DNA of 64,000 bases from Paenibacillaceae bacterium (GCA_947460235.1 CANHGK010000005.1:62001-126000), one strand, 5' to 3'. Positions 7,115-15,265 are shown, counted from the stretch's first letter. Translations and numbers: made by a program. Notes: generated by a model not told the origin, from the letters alone.

Positions 7115-8899
7115 TTGGACCGTAAACAGATGTTTATTTGGAAAAAAGAACATGCGTATACGATCATTCCGGCACTCCTTTTCCTCGGAATGTTGATATA
7201 TATGTTTGCAGATTTCTCCTCTCAAGCGCAAAAAGAGCAAGTGGCAGTAGGGCAAGTTGAAGCGCATGTAGAACAATCGCAAGTTGCAATGGACCAATGG
7301 TTGGGACGATATGAGATGGCCATCAATCATGTTGCAGAAACATCGTTGAATGGTCCGGACGCTGGTTCTATTCGTAATCTGTTACAGCAAATAAAAAAAG
7401 AAGTACCAGAAGTGATCAGTGTGAAATTGATTTCGGTTCATGCCGGCACCGGACGCTGGGAAGCAGGGAAAAGTCAGCTTTATACGTCGCCGGAAATGCA
7501 ATTGGAGTCGCTTCAAATGACGGAGCTTGCGCAACAACGATTGGAACAAGTTGTGCGCGTAGATGGCATTCCATTATGGTTTCGAAATGCTCAAGGATGG
7601 TTCGGAGAAAGACAGCCACTCACATTTACCGTTGCAAAGAAAATCAACAAGGAGTCCAATAACGAACTCGATTGGATTCTGTGTGCGGACATTGCTGAAA
7701 ATACGTGGCAGCAAGATATGAATGCTTTTTTGCATGATCCAACGGTGAACATCGAGATGTATAACAGCTACGGTGAGTCACTTAATGTAAATCAGAATGG
7801 TGAAACAATAGCACATTCCATGTTCTTTTTGAATGAGCATGGTGAGCACTCGTCATGGGTCCAAACCGTGAACGGGATAAATAGTGTGGTCGTTACGCGA
7901 ACAATGATACATGCACCATGGACCATTGTTGGTTACAAAGCGCTAGCGGTCGTTGGTGGTGAAAATCAAGGGACGCTGATTGTGTATATCATATTTGTCG
8001 CTTGTATCCTTGGTGCGATCATACAGACAAGGACGATGTTACGCAACAAACGTAAATTAGAATTTGTAACGATGGAAATGGATCAGATGATGGAAGAGGT
8101 TAAGCGATTAAAACTCGAACTGACGAATCATGCCGACCGTGAAGGTGAAAATCGTTCAGAAGCAATGCAAATGTTAATGCAACGTGATACATGGTTCCGA
8201 CAAGTGAAAGTGATGGAAAAACAAATTCAATCAATGCAACAACAACAACAAATTGGATTGCAACTTTGGAAACATGCGATTTCGCGAAGTCGTTCGTTGT
8301 TGTATGAAGTACTGGACGTACTTCAAGATTTGAATGCAAAACGGTCGGACCGCTGGTCGACGAACGAAGCGCTGCATTTGCTCGATCAAATTGAATTATA
8401 TTTGACCCTAACGAACAATCAAACATTGCTCATCCCAAAACCGCTGAATTTACGTGATTTAGTTAATGAATCATGGGATGATTCTGCGCTGAAGCATGGT
8501 GGGAATACGGTTGGGTTGCGCAACGAAGTTAGCTCTGTGCTGCCGGAAGTTGCTGGTGATGAAGTGCGTTTAAAATATTTATTCTCTTATTTATTTTCTC
8601 AAATTATGCTTGTCAGCAAACGAGGTCAGCTTATTGTTGAAGCGGAATTGTCCGGGGGCTGGTTGACGGTGATGATCAAAGAACCCGGATTTAGCGTGGA
8701 TCTAGGCCAATGGGAAGCATTGTTTGGCGGCAAAGAGATGAATCGATCATTGGGGTCTGCGATTGCAAATCAGATCATTTTATTACATGGAGGCACTGCA
8801 CGAGTGGAAACGAATGATCGACTTGGCTGTGCGTTTGTATTCACGTTGCCGCTTGCAAGTGGGAAAAATGCAGAAGAATTTATGAAGTTGCATACGTAA
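7115..8899 (+). CDS. Degenerate membrane histidine kinase (probable pseudokinase)
   Basis: 594 residues. A membrane helix at about 18-35, an extracytoplasmic sensor of about 250 residues, a second helix near 287-305, a Gln/Met-rich coiled coil to about 390, and a C-terminal region laid out like a kinase. The GHKL domain is damaged: where the N box should read N-x3-N, this protein has SYLFSQIMLVSKRG with no Asn, and no DxGxG box is visible. Only SLGSAIANQIILLHGG recalls the last G box. His in KHAISRSRS is a poor phospho-acceptor match. ATP binding is therefore doubtful. TTG start with GAAGGGATGA upstream. No response regulator is adjacent. Confidence 0.75.
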   Translation: MDRKQMFIWKKEHAYTIIPALLFLGMLIYMFADFSSQAQKEQVAVGQVEAHVEQSQVAMDQWLGRYEMAINHVAETSLNGPDAGSIRNLLQQIKKEVPEVISVKLISVHAGTGRWEAGKSQLYTSPEMQLESLQMTELAQQRLEQVVRVDGIPLWFRNAQGWFGERQPLTFTVAKKINKESNNELDWILCADIAENTWQQDMNAFLHDPTVNIEMYNSYGESLNVNQNGETIAHSMFFLNEHGEHSSWVQTVNGINSVVVTRTMIHAPWTIVGYKALAVVGGENQGTLIVYIIFVACILGAIIQTRTMLRNKRKLEFVTMEMDQMMEEVKRLKLELTNHADREGENRSEAMQMLMQRDTWFRQVKVMEKQIQSMQQQQQIGLQLWKHAISRSRSLLYEVLDVLQDLNAKRSDRWSTNEALHLLDQIELYLTLTNNQTLLIPKPLNLRDLVNESWDDSALKHGGNTVGLRNEVSSVLPEVAGDEVRLKYLFSYLFSQIMLVSKRGQLIVEAELSGGWLTVMIKEPGFSVDLGQWEALFGGKEMNRSLGSAIANQIILLHGGTARVETNDRLGCAFVFTLPLASGKNAEEFMKLHT

Positions 8900-8930
8900 C
8901 GGCGCTGAAATCATGCGCCGTTATTTTTAT
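8898..8930 (+). terminator. Terminator of the degenerate kinase gene
   Basis: AACGGCGC and GCGCCGTT form a perfect 8-bp stem around a 9-base loop, followed by ATTTTTAT. Confidence 0.85.
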
Positions 8931-8948
8931 GTCAACCGATACCATGGA

Positions 8949-8978
8949 TTGTTTTAAACTTGACCAAAAGTGTATAAT
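8949..8978 (+). promoter_or_regulatory. Candidate promoter of the first pseudo-HD-GYP gene
   Basis: TTGTTT at 8949-8954 and a perfect TATAAT at 8973-8978 are 18 bases apart, leaving an untranslated leader of about 75 bases. Confidence 0.5.
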
Positions 8979-9061
8979 TCTAAATAGAAACTAAAACTTG
9001 CTAGGTGAAGCAGTATGTATTCAAAGATAGAGCGAGTTAGTGAAATTTGGAGTGTGCAGTA

Positions 9062-10183
9062 ATGATCGACATGAAAACAAGCAGTTTATTACCTGGTTTA
9101 ATTGTTGGTAAAAACGTAATCGGTGCATCCGGACAAGTACTAGTTGGCCGCGGTGTAAAATTAAATCAAAGATATATTCTGCAACTCAAAGAACACGGGA
9201 TTGTCGAAGTCCCAATTATGCAATCGATTGACTTATTAGATCCACTTTCTCCAGATCGCCTGAGACGACGAGAAGTAATCTATGAAAAGAAAGTCGATAT
9301 CAATGAAACGTATCAAACGATCGTTAACCAACTGATCGCAAATGAATTGAAACAAAACGTTAATTTTCACCTCGATACGTATTTTATACATTTAGTTAAT
9401 CTTGAGGAATTAAAACGGCGAATTGAAAAAATTCTTGTCGATACGTGTGCGGATTTGCACGTTATTTCGTTTTTATCGATGATGAAATGTATGGATTATA
9501 AAAGCATCAAGCGTTATTCTCGAGTATGTACAATTGGACTGCTCATCGGAATTGATATGGGGATTGAATACGAGAAGTTGATTTCATTGGCAAAGGCATG
9601 TTTGTTTTATAATATGGGGCATTTTGTATTGATGAAAAATTTCAAGGTGGACAAATTGTCTGCTTGGAAACAAGAAGATAAACTTTACACGAGTCATGGG
9701 ACCATTGGTTCAAAATATTTAAATGATTTTTTTGATGAAGACGTTTCTCGTGCAGCATTGGAACATCATGAGCGTGTTTCTGGTAGTGGATTTCCGAATA
9801 ATTTGAGTGGAAGTGAAATTTCGTTAGTTTCAAAAATCGTAAGCGTCGCTGGCCGATTCGTTAGTCTAAAACATAAGAATGGGATTCATACGCGGTATCA
9901 TCGCGATTTAGCGATCGATTATATTTTTAATCAAGAAGGCTTTCAGTTTGATTCGAATGTGGTCAATTCATTTCGCAAACAGATCACACCGTATCCAATC
10001 AATTCGGTCATTGAGTTGAGTGAGGGTTCGCGGGGAATTGTGATCAAAAACGGAATGGGTCCGGACTACTTCCCGATTATTAAGATTCAATTTTCTAAGT
10101 CAACGATGTTTGAAAATGGTGATATCGTAAATACGCAAGAACTTGAAGCAGTTTATATTACGCGAGATCTGATGGTTTATTAA
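9062..10183 (+). CDS. Pseudo-HD-GYP domain protein, paralogue A
   Basis: 373 residues. The N-terminal 75 residues (MKTSSLLPGLIVGKNVIGASG) resemble the segment that often precedes HD-GYP domains. The second half follows an HD-GYP fold: AALEHHERVSGSGFPNN retains the HHE and GxGFP features, but the metal-binding HD dyad (HDIGK) reads YNMGH, the leading HS reads YS, and the later VAD reads VAG. HD-GYP enzymes break down c-di-GMP; this one should be inactive and may act as a sensor or binding protein. It matches the 15266-16387 protein throughout. ATG at 9062 with GGAG 9 bases before. Confidence 0.8.
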   Translation: MIDMKTSSLLPGLIVGKNVIGASGQVLVGRGVKLNQRYILQLKEHGIVEVPIMQSIDLLDPLSPDRLRRREVIYEKKVDINETYQTIVNQLIANELKQNVNFHLDTYFIHLVNLEELKRRIEKILVDTCADLHVISFLSMMKCMDYKSIKRYSRVCTIGLLIGIDMGIEYEKLISLAKACLFYNMGHFVLMKNFKVDKLSAWKQEDKLYTSHGTIGSKYLNDFFDEDVSRAALEHHERVSGSGFPNNLSGSEISLVSKIVSVAGRFVSLKHKNGIHTRYHRDLAIDYIFNQEGFQFDSNVVNSFRKQITPYPINSVIELSEGSRGIVIKNGMGPDYFPIIKIQFSKSTMFENGDIVNTQELEAVYITRDLMVY

Positions 10184-10185
10184 CG

Positions 10186-10240
10186 AAAAACAACACCACG
10201 AGTACCTTCCGAGGAGGGCAAACGCGGTGTCGTTTTTATT
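10186..10240 (+). terminator. Terminator between convergent genes
   Basis: AAAAACAACACC-A-CG at 10186-10200 pairs with CGCGGTGTCGTTTTT at 10223-10237. It ends pseudo-HD-GYP A, and the A run upstream lets it serve the opposing operon too. Confidence 0.75.
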
Positions 10241-10828
10241 TTAAAAAGATTTTCTTGGGCTGCGTACATGCTGAGCGTCGTTTTCGCTGGTCGGTTTTTG
10301 ACGGAACCAAGCGAGTACAATGAATAATACCGAGATTCCTAAGTAGATTCCGACCACAACCCATTTATGGCGATCCGTACCGATAATAAGTGCATGTGCG
10401 AGCATTAATAGAAACGCAGGAAATGCAGATTGATGAATGAATTTCCATGTGCGCGGAAATTTGCTGCGAATGAAATCAGATGAAATAATGATTCCTGCAA
10501 AGCAAAACATCGCTAGGGAGCCAAGGCCATTCGCAAACCAGTGTTCGGTGCTACGAAATGGAATGAGGATGTCCAATAACGTGTAATGAACGTACTGATC
10601 TAATATCAGTGCAACGAGGTGCAAAATTAACATCAACCAAGCGAACCAGCCTGTCCATTGATGGGTAATATTCCATTTGGCACGCATCTGTGGACTTATG
10701 ATTTTCCAGTGACTGATCATCCCTGCGATGGCAGAAAGTCCGAACCCGATAAAGGCCGTAATCCCCGCGGAGCGAGCAACCGCCCATGTTCCAAGCATCG
10801 ATAGCATTTGATCGATATATTGATTCAT
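10241..10828 (-). CDS. Ferric-reductase-like transmembrane haem b protein
   Basis: 195 residues with about six membrane helices. Two His pairs sit in separate helices, one in HQWTGWFAWLMLILH and one in HQSAFPAFLLMLAH, spaced as in the ferric reductase/YedZ fold where they hold two b haems across the membrane. It probably moves electrons between quinol or flavin and an extracytoplasmic partner. It starts 4 bases after apbE with GAGG upstream, last in a three-gene operon. The substrate is not evident. Confidence 0.8.
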   Translation of the reverse strand: MNQYIDQMLSMLGTWAVARSAGITAFIGFGLSAIAGMISHWKIISPQMRAKWNITHQWTGWFAWLMLILHLVALILDQYVHYTLLDILIPFRSTEHWFANGLGSLAMFCFAGIIISSDFIRSKFPRTWKFIHQSAFPAFLLMLAHALIIGTDRHKWVVVGIYLGISVLFIVLAWFRQKPTSENDAQHVRSPRKSF

Positions 10829-10832
10829 TACG

Positions 10833-11831
10833 TTACCTCGCCTTCGTAGTGCTCCATGTTTGCAAATTTCCATCTTCAGTGACGATCCAAGCGGCAAAAG
10901 CACCTTTTTGTTTTGAGATCCATTCGAATGCATCCTCTGGAGGCAACATACACAAACATTTCGCCCAAACATCTGCGAGCATTGCACATTCTGCATGTAC
11001 AGTCGCTTGAACGGTTGGACTCGTGCTCGGTAGACCTGTATGCGGATCGAGTAAATGGTGCATCCAAGAACCGTCCGCGTTTTGCCATTTGCGGTACACG
11101 CGATTTGACGTCGCAAGTGCACCTGCAACGAGTGTCGTATCCGCAATGACTTTGTCTTCGTCCCATGGATCTTGTATATCAATGATAAAAGGTTGAGATT
11201 CGCTGATTCCCCAAACGGTCAAGTCACCGCCGGCGTCCACAAGACCGCACGGAACGTTCCACACCGTACGAAGTTGTTTCGCGATTCTGTCAGCCATCCA
11301 GCCTTTGCCGATGCCGCCGAAATCAAGATCGACCTCTGCGTTTTTTTGCCACTTCGGTGGATTTGCGGACACGAATGACAACGGTTCTTGCGAACAGGAA
11401 TCCGATTGTGAGATCGTCGGCATTTGAAAGGAACGATTAATCGCGCGGGTTGCAGGGTCTGCAGCTTTCACTTGTTCAATGGATTGCGTGTAGCCGACTC
11501 GTTTTATTTGTTTGCCTAGAAATGGGCTGAACCACCCATCTGTTTGTTGATTCATTAACAAACTATCTACGAGAATCGCGTGGAATAGTTCGCTGACAAC
11601 CATTTGGCAACCTAATTGAAGTTCGTTCATTTTACTAACTTCGCTAGTGGAACGAAAGCGAGAAAGTGAGTGTTCAAAGCGCTCTACCTGATGGTGAATG
11701 ATGTCTTGCCACGCGGGTTTGCCTGTTTCGATCTCGGTGGAACTCCAAGGTGCATAAATCGTCCATGTCGTATTCATCGCTTTCCATTTGATGCCCTGTA
11801 AGGTTAGCGGGGAGTGATGTTTATTACTCAT
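10833..11831 (-). CDS. apbE: FAD:protein FMN transferase (ApbE family)
   Basis: 332 residues with the family signatures: DLDFGGIGKGWMADRI (Mg/FAD site), VDAGGDLTVWG, and HHLLDPHTGLPS. ApbE attaches FMN covalently to Thr or Ser of extracytoplasmic electron-transfer proteins. There is no clear signal peptide or lipobox at the N terminus, which is unusual since many homologues are exported. The start overlaps the upstream gene's stop by 4 bases, so expression is coupled. With the haem b protein downstream it suggests a flavin-based electron-transfer module. Confidence 0.9.
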   Translation of the reverse strand: MSNKHHSPLTLQGIKWKAMNTTWTIYAPWSSTEIETGKPAWQDIIHHQVERFEHSLSRFRSTSEVSKMNELQLGCQMVVSELFHAILVDSLLMNQQTDGWFSPFLGKQIKRVGYTQSIEQVKAADPATRAINRSFQMPTISQSDSCSQEPLSFVSANPPKWQKNAEVDLDFGGIGKGWMADRIAKQLRTVWNVPCGLVDAGGDLTVWGISESQPFIIDIQDPWDEDKVIADTTLVAGALATSNRVYRKWQNADGSWMHHLLDPHTGLPSTSPTVQATVHAECAMLADVWAKCLCMLPPEDAFEWISKQKGAFAAWIVTEDGNLQTWSTTKAR

Positions 11832-12493
11832 GAGCGAGCAGTACGTACACGGCGACGTGGTTGCACAATTTGAACGTCTTGTTGTGTGTTATTATTTTGA
11901 CTTAAATCAGGCAAAGGTTCTGGAGTTGCGGTTGGATCCGGTTGTACGAACACGGAATCATTTGTTGATTGTTGGTCCGTTGTTGCCGGATCAGCAAGCA
12001 GTGCATTTAATTCATCCCACGATATTTCAGTATCTGCACTAATCAAATCAGCATCAACCGGTGTCGCTGTTGGACGAGGTTTCACTTTTTTAATGGTTGT
12101 CTTTTTTGATTGTAGGTTAGATGCAACTTTTTTCTCTGTTTTTTTCACTTCATTGGTTTGGGTGGATAACGTTGGTTCTTCGGTCACCTGTGGTGTAATT
12201 TCTGATGCTTGAGTATTATCTAATTGACCTTCTTGTTGTTCAAGTGGGGATAGACGCAATTGCTCTTTCTGTTCTAATTGATAGTCTTCAACGCGTTGTA
12301 CTTGACGGCTAGAAGGCGCATTCGGATCTTCTATTGCTGAGGCCTGTGCCGTTTGGGGATCCCAACCTGTCGTGTTCGGATCTTCTATATATTGCGAATC
12401 GTCTTGTTTCTCAGGTTGTGTAAAATTCAAATATAATCCAAATGTAGCAATAGCGCTGAGGCCGGTCATCCATTTAATCCAAACAGGTTTCAT
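11828..12493 (-). CDS. N-terminally anchored low-complexity extracytoplasmic protein
   Basis: 221 residues. A short Lys-containing N terminus and one hydrophobic helix at about 5-22, then some 200 residues of polar sequence rich in Gln, Thr, Asp and Pro with a Lys-rich middle and an Arg-rich end. I see no folded domain and no clear FMN-binding domain. First gene of the operon with apbE and the haem b protein, so it may be a tether or partner of that system; a convincing flavinylation motif is absent. GGAGG lies 7 bases before the ATG at 12493. Confidence 0.65.
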   Translation of the reverse strand: MKPVWIKWMTGLSAIATFGLYLNFTQPEKQDDSQYIEDPNTTGWDPQTAQASAIEDPNAPSSRQVQRVEDYQLEQKEQLRLSPLEQQEGQLDNTQASEITPQVTEEPTLSTQTNEVKKTEKKVASNLQSKKTTIKKVKPRPTATPVDADLISADTEISWDELNALLADPATTDQQSTNDSVFVQPDPTATPEPLPDLSQNNNTQQDVQIVQPRRRVRTARS

Positions 12494-12600
12494 AAAAATT
12501 CCTCCAATTGAGTTTGCGAGCATTTATTATAGTTACATCATATCATTCGTTATTGAAATGAAACTGAAATAGGGTCAGAATAAAAAAAGAGGTGAAATAT

Positions 12601-13281
12601 ATGAAAATTTTAATTGCTGAAGACGATCCGCGTCTTGGTGAAGCCATGGCGCATTTTTTACGCGCACAACAGATGCAGGTGGAATGGGTACGAAATGGCT
12701 CCGATGCGTTTGAGTTATGTATGCAGGCGGGTTACGATGTCGTGTTGCTCGATTGGATGATGCCGGACATGACAGGAATTGAAGTCATCCGTAAACTACG
12801 CTCGAACGGTTATCAACGGGCAATTATACTTGTTACCGCGCGGGATGCACTTGAAGATCGGGTTCAAGGATTGTCGGGCGGGGCGGATGACTATATCGTT
12901 AAACCATTTGCAATGCAAGAATTGGTGGCTCGCATCCATGCATTATCACGACGGAATTTTGCTTCGTTTGAATCGAATGAACTTGTAATCGGTGATCTTG
13001 GATTGGACCGATTACGAAATACGGTACGCCGCGGTGAAGAAGAAGTGTTGTTGTCACAACGTGAATTTGCAATGTTGGAATGGCTTGCAAGGCACCCCAC
13101 GCGTTTTTTTAGTAAACAAGCATTACTCGAACGAATATGGGGCATGGACTCTGACGTGACATTAAATGCGGTGGAAGCATGTATTAAATTGCTTCGCAAA
13201 AAGCTCGAAAAAATTGGTGCGAGTCAATCGATCGAAACGATTCGCGGGGTGGGGTATCGATTTGCAACGAATCGTGATTAA
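12601..13281 (+). CDS. OmpR-family response regulator
   Basis: 226 residues. A receiver domain (1-115) with acidic pair EDD near the N terminus, phospho-acceptor Asp in VVLLDWMMPDMTG, Thr in LVTARD and Lys in VKPF. A winged-helix DNA-binding domain (about 125-225) ends in ETIRGVGYRF. ATG at 12601 is preceded by AGAGGTGA; the GTG at 12592 is inside that site. It overlaps the kinase gene downstream and is divergent from the ApbE operon, its most likely target. Confidence 0.93.
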   Translation: MKILIAEDDPRLGEAMAHFLRAQQMQVEWVRNGSDAFELCMQAGYDVVLLDWMMPDMTGIEVIRKLRSNGYQRAIILVTARDALEDRVQGLSGGADDYIVKPFAMQELVARIHALSRRNFASFESNELVIGDLGLDRLRNTVRRGEEEVLLSQREFAMLEWLARHPTRFFSKQALLERIWGMDSDVTLNAVEACIKLLRKKLEKIGASQSIETIRGVGYRFATNRD

Positions 13282-14611
13282 AAAAACCGGACGCCGGATT
13301 GCAGTTCGCGTCGTATTCATGTATTGTACGTTTTTATTGTTATTTAGTTCAATTGCAATCTTTATTTTGTGGAAAACAGTCCAACTTCAAAATGAGCGTT
13401 CGCTGTATGAATTGCTTGATCAAGAAATTATGTCGATGAATCAAGAAGCGAAAAATCGAGCGCAGATGATCGAGCACGAACAAGATGAGGAAGACCACCA
13501 AAATGTTCCGAAATTTTCTGGGCGTGAGTTTGGTCGAAGCGGACTGTGGTTCCGACTTCTTCGGGACGAGCGAGGGAAATGGGCTCTACCTTTTGAGCGA
13601 GTTAATAATCTTTCGGTTCAAGTTGAGAAACAATTGAATGGGTTTAAACCGCAAAAACGTCAGACGATGAAATTATCGGTATCGATAAACGTCGAAAATA
13701 GCATGAAATCACTTTCGTTTTTAGTTGCTGCAGAACACACATCACAAGGTTGGCTTTATGTTGGTAACGAGTTGAGCGCATCGGACAAGTTGTGGTGGAC
13801 GACGATTTGGTGGTTGCTCGGCGTGATCGGGATTTTTGCGGTAATTGGAAGTTTACTTGCTTGGTTGGTAACGGGTCGTTCGCTTAGACCAGTCGCAGAT
13901 GCAATGAAGCGCCAAGCACAATTTGTGACGAATGCTTCGCATGAATTTCGCACGCCGCTCAGTATCATCCGAACGTCGCTGGATTGTTTGGGTGTGGAAG
14001 AAGAAGTATCAAGATCATCAATTGCACAGTACTGGATGAAGAACGTATATGATGAAGTGGATCGCATGAGTGGAATCATTGATCGTTTATTATCCATGGC
14101 GAGAATGGAAAGTGGTGCTAAACCAATCGTTGAACGGATGGATGCGGCGCAGCGGGTTGCCCAGGTCATTCAGCGTATGAAGCTACAAGCAGATTCAAGA
14201 CAATTAACCATTGAACAATTTGGTGAAGGATCATTTCTTTGGGACGGAGACCCCGTTCTTTTTGAACAGTTACTATCTATTTTTCTTGAAAATGCAATTA
14301 AATATGCACCTGATCGTGGAACCATATCTGTGACATTGCTTCGAAAACCATTACTTAGGAATCGTTCGATTTTGCGGATGGAAATAATGAATGATGGAGA
14401 TGGTGTGGCAAAAGAACATTTACCGTATTTATTTGAACGGTTTTATGTTGCAGATGAGTCACGCACAAATCGCAAGGGGCTCGGGATCGGCTTGTCAATC
14501 GCCCAGGCGATCGTGCAAGCGCACGACGGGTTAATCGGTGTTTCGAGTGAGCAAGGCAAAGGCGCGATGTTTTGGGTGGAATTGCCAGTGCTTACCCGAC
14601 AAAGTAAATAG
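13262..14611 (+). CDS. Sensor histidine kinase, partner of the adjacent regulator
   Basis: 449 residues from a TTG start at 13262, with GGGGTGGGG about 7 bases upstream; it overlaps the regulator by 20 bases. Membrane helices near 15-37 and 180-205 enclose a sensor of about 140 residues. The HisKA box reads ASHEFRTPLSI, the N box LENAIKY, with later boxes NDGDGV and GLGIGLSIAQ, so the kinase looks intact. HAMP is short or absent. Sensed signal unknown. The gene ends at the edge of a terminator that also ends the minus-strand RNA coming the other way. Confidence 0.92.
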   Translation: MQRIVIKKTGRRIAVRVVFMYCTFLLLFSSIAIFILWKTVQLQNERSLYELLDQEIMSMNQEAKNRAQMIEHEQDEEDHQNVPKFSGREFGRSGLWFRLLRDERGKWALPFERVNNLSVQVEKQLNGFKPQKRQTMKLSVSINVENSMKSLSFLVAAEHTSQGWLYVGNELSASDKLWWTTIWWLLGVIGIFAVIGSLLAWLVTGRSLRPVADAMKRQAQFVTNASHEFRTPLSIIRTSLDCLGVEEEVSRSSIAQYWMKNVYDEVDRMSGIIDRLLSMARMESGAKPIVERMDAAQRVAQVIQRMKLQADSRQLTIEQFGEGSFLWDGDPVLFEQLLSIFLENAIKYAPDRGTISVTLLRKPLLRNRSILRMEIMNDGDGVAKEHLPYLFERFYVADESRTNRKGLGIGLSIAQAIVQAHDGLIGVSSEQGKGAMFWVELPVLTRQSK

Positions 14612-14620
14612 ATACAAAAA

Positions 14621-14680
14621 AGACTTGTTTACTTACAGAGTTCTCTTTCGAAAGAGGGAACTTTGTAAATTAACAAGTCT
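14621..14680. terminator. 60-base bidirectional terminator
   Basis: AGACTTGTT at 14621-14629 pairs with AACAAGTCT at 14672-14680, and pairing continues almost without break to a central CTTTCGAAAG. The minus strand leaves the hairpin into TTTTTTGTAT, a good terminator for the c-di-GMP-aptamer RNA. The plus side, for the kinase gene, has only a short TCTTT. Confidence 0.85.
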
Positions 14681-14708
14681 TCTTTGGTACACCGATAATA
14701 GACCTTCA

Positions 14709-14815
14709 CAATTCGGCAGCTGGCAAACATTCGACATTTATTCAACCTCTGACAGTATCCCAAACATCCGTTAGTCCCTATAGCTTTGCGTCACCACTTT
14801 TCAATGGCTTTGCTT
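14709..14815 (-). promoter_or_regulatory. c-di-GMP-I riboswitch aptamer-like module 2
   Basis: The 5' half (14771-14815) reads GCAAAGCC, a GAAA-capped hairpin, GACGCAAAGCTATAGGG and ACTAA. The 3' half (14709-14728) reads GTTTGCCAGCTGCCGAATTG. About 42 bases lie between them, near the usual size. Flanks TTTCCAC and GTGAAGG can form the closing stem with one mismatch. Confidence 0.8.
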
Positions 14816-14850
14816 TTTCGGTGGAAATCACCTATCATCCTTCTCGTTCA

Positions 14851-15192
14851 CGGTAGCTGGCTGACATCTTATTTTCCAATCCACTCAACATCTGTCCCAA
14901 AACCTCTTTACAGTCCTGTCACCACATGCTGATCTTACCGTTTAGCATTTTTCCTTTGCATACCCTCCACATAACCCTTACTTGCTTCCATGTCGACGAT
15001 CTGGATTCACCAAGCCATAACCCTAATCAATCCAATTGATTCACCGCATATTCACAACCAAGTTTCATGCCGCCGTCACTTCGCCTCCACTCGAAATCAC
15101 ACGGTATACAATATCCCAATGTTCCACTTCGTGAATCTTCCAACACCTTAGTCCCTCTAGCTTTGCGCCATTGCCTTTCAGCAACTTTGCCC
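14851..15192 (-). promoter_or_regulatory. c-di-GMP-I aptamer-like module 1 with a ~280-nt internal insertion
   Basis: The 5' half (15148-15192) reads GGGCAAAGTTGC, a TGAAA loop, GGCGCAAAGCTAGAGGGACTAA. The only matching 3' half, ATGTCAGCCAGCTACCG, lies at 14851-14867, some 280 bases further on rather than the usual 20-50. The insert has many local complementarities (GATTCAC with GTGAATC, ATGCT with AGCAT, TTTCG with CGAAG) and so looks structured. Confidence 0.7.
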
Positions 15193-15208
15193 TTATCGGT
15201 GTGAATTA

Positions 15209-15237
15209 AATATAACTGATTTATCTGACAATTTCAA
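15209..15237 (-). promoter_or_regulatory. Promoter of the c-di-GMP-aptamer RNA
   Basis: On the minus strand TTGAAA (15232-15237) and TATATT (15209-15214) are exactly 17 bases apart. The predicted start near 15202 falls at the first base of the ACACCGATAA element. It lies between the end of pseudo-HD-GYP B and the first aptamer, so the RNA need not be a 3' UTR. Confidence 0.65.
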
Positions 15238-15265
15238 TATGGTTGAGTGATAAAAAAAATATTTT

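Larger units (their letters stand above)
14613..15202 (-). ncRNA. Stand-alone structured RNA with two c-di-GMP-I aptamer-like modules
   Basis: A transcript of about 590 bases predicted from a minus-strand promoter (15209-15237) to the terminator at 14621-14680. It contains no sizeable ORF. It carries two copies of the c-di-GMP-I (GEMM) signature: GCAAAG-hairpin-GCGCAAAGC or GACGCAAAGC followed by GGGACTAA, and a later GCCAGCTRCCG. The predicted 5' end ACACCGATAA is perfectly complementary to TTATCGGTGT at 14689-14698, just before the terminator, so the ends can close on each other. After the terminator the same strand runs antisense to the kinase and regulator genes. Aptamer identity is family knowledge; an independent RNA is inference. 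Confidence 0.7.

Noticed and set aside
11828-12493. Flavinylated ApbE target
   Set aside because: No clear ApbE acceptor motif or FMN-binding domain can be seen, so I did not name it as the flavin carrier.
14621-15202. Protein-coding gene in the gap after the sensor kinase
   Set aside because: The longest frames are about 78 codons on the wrong strand with no ribosome site; a 13-codon minus-strand frame within the RNA has GGAGG too far away.
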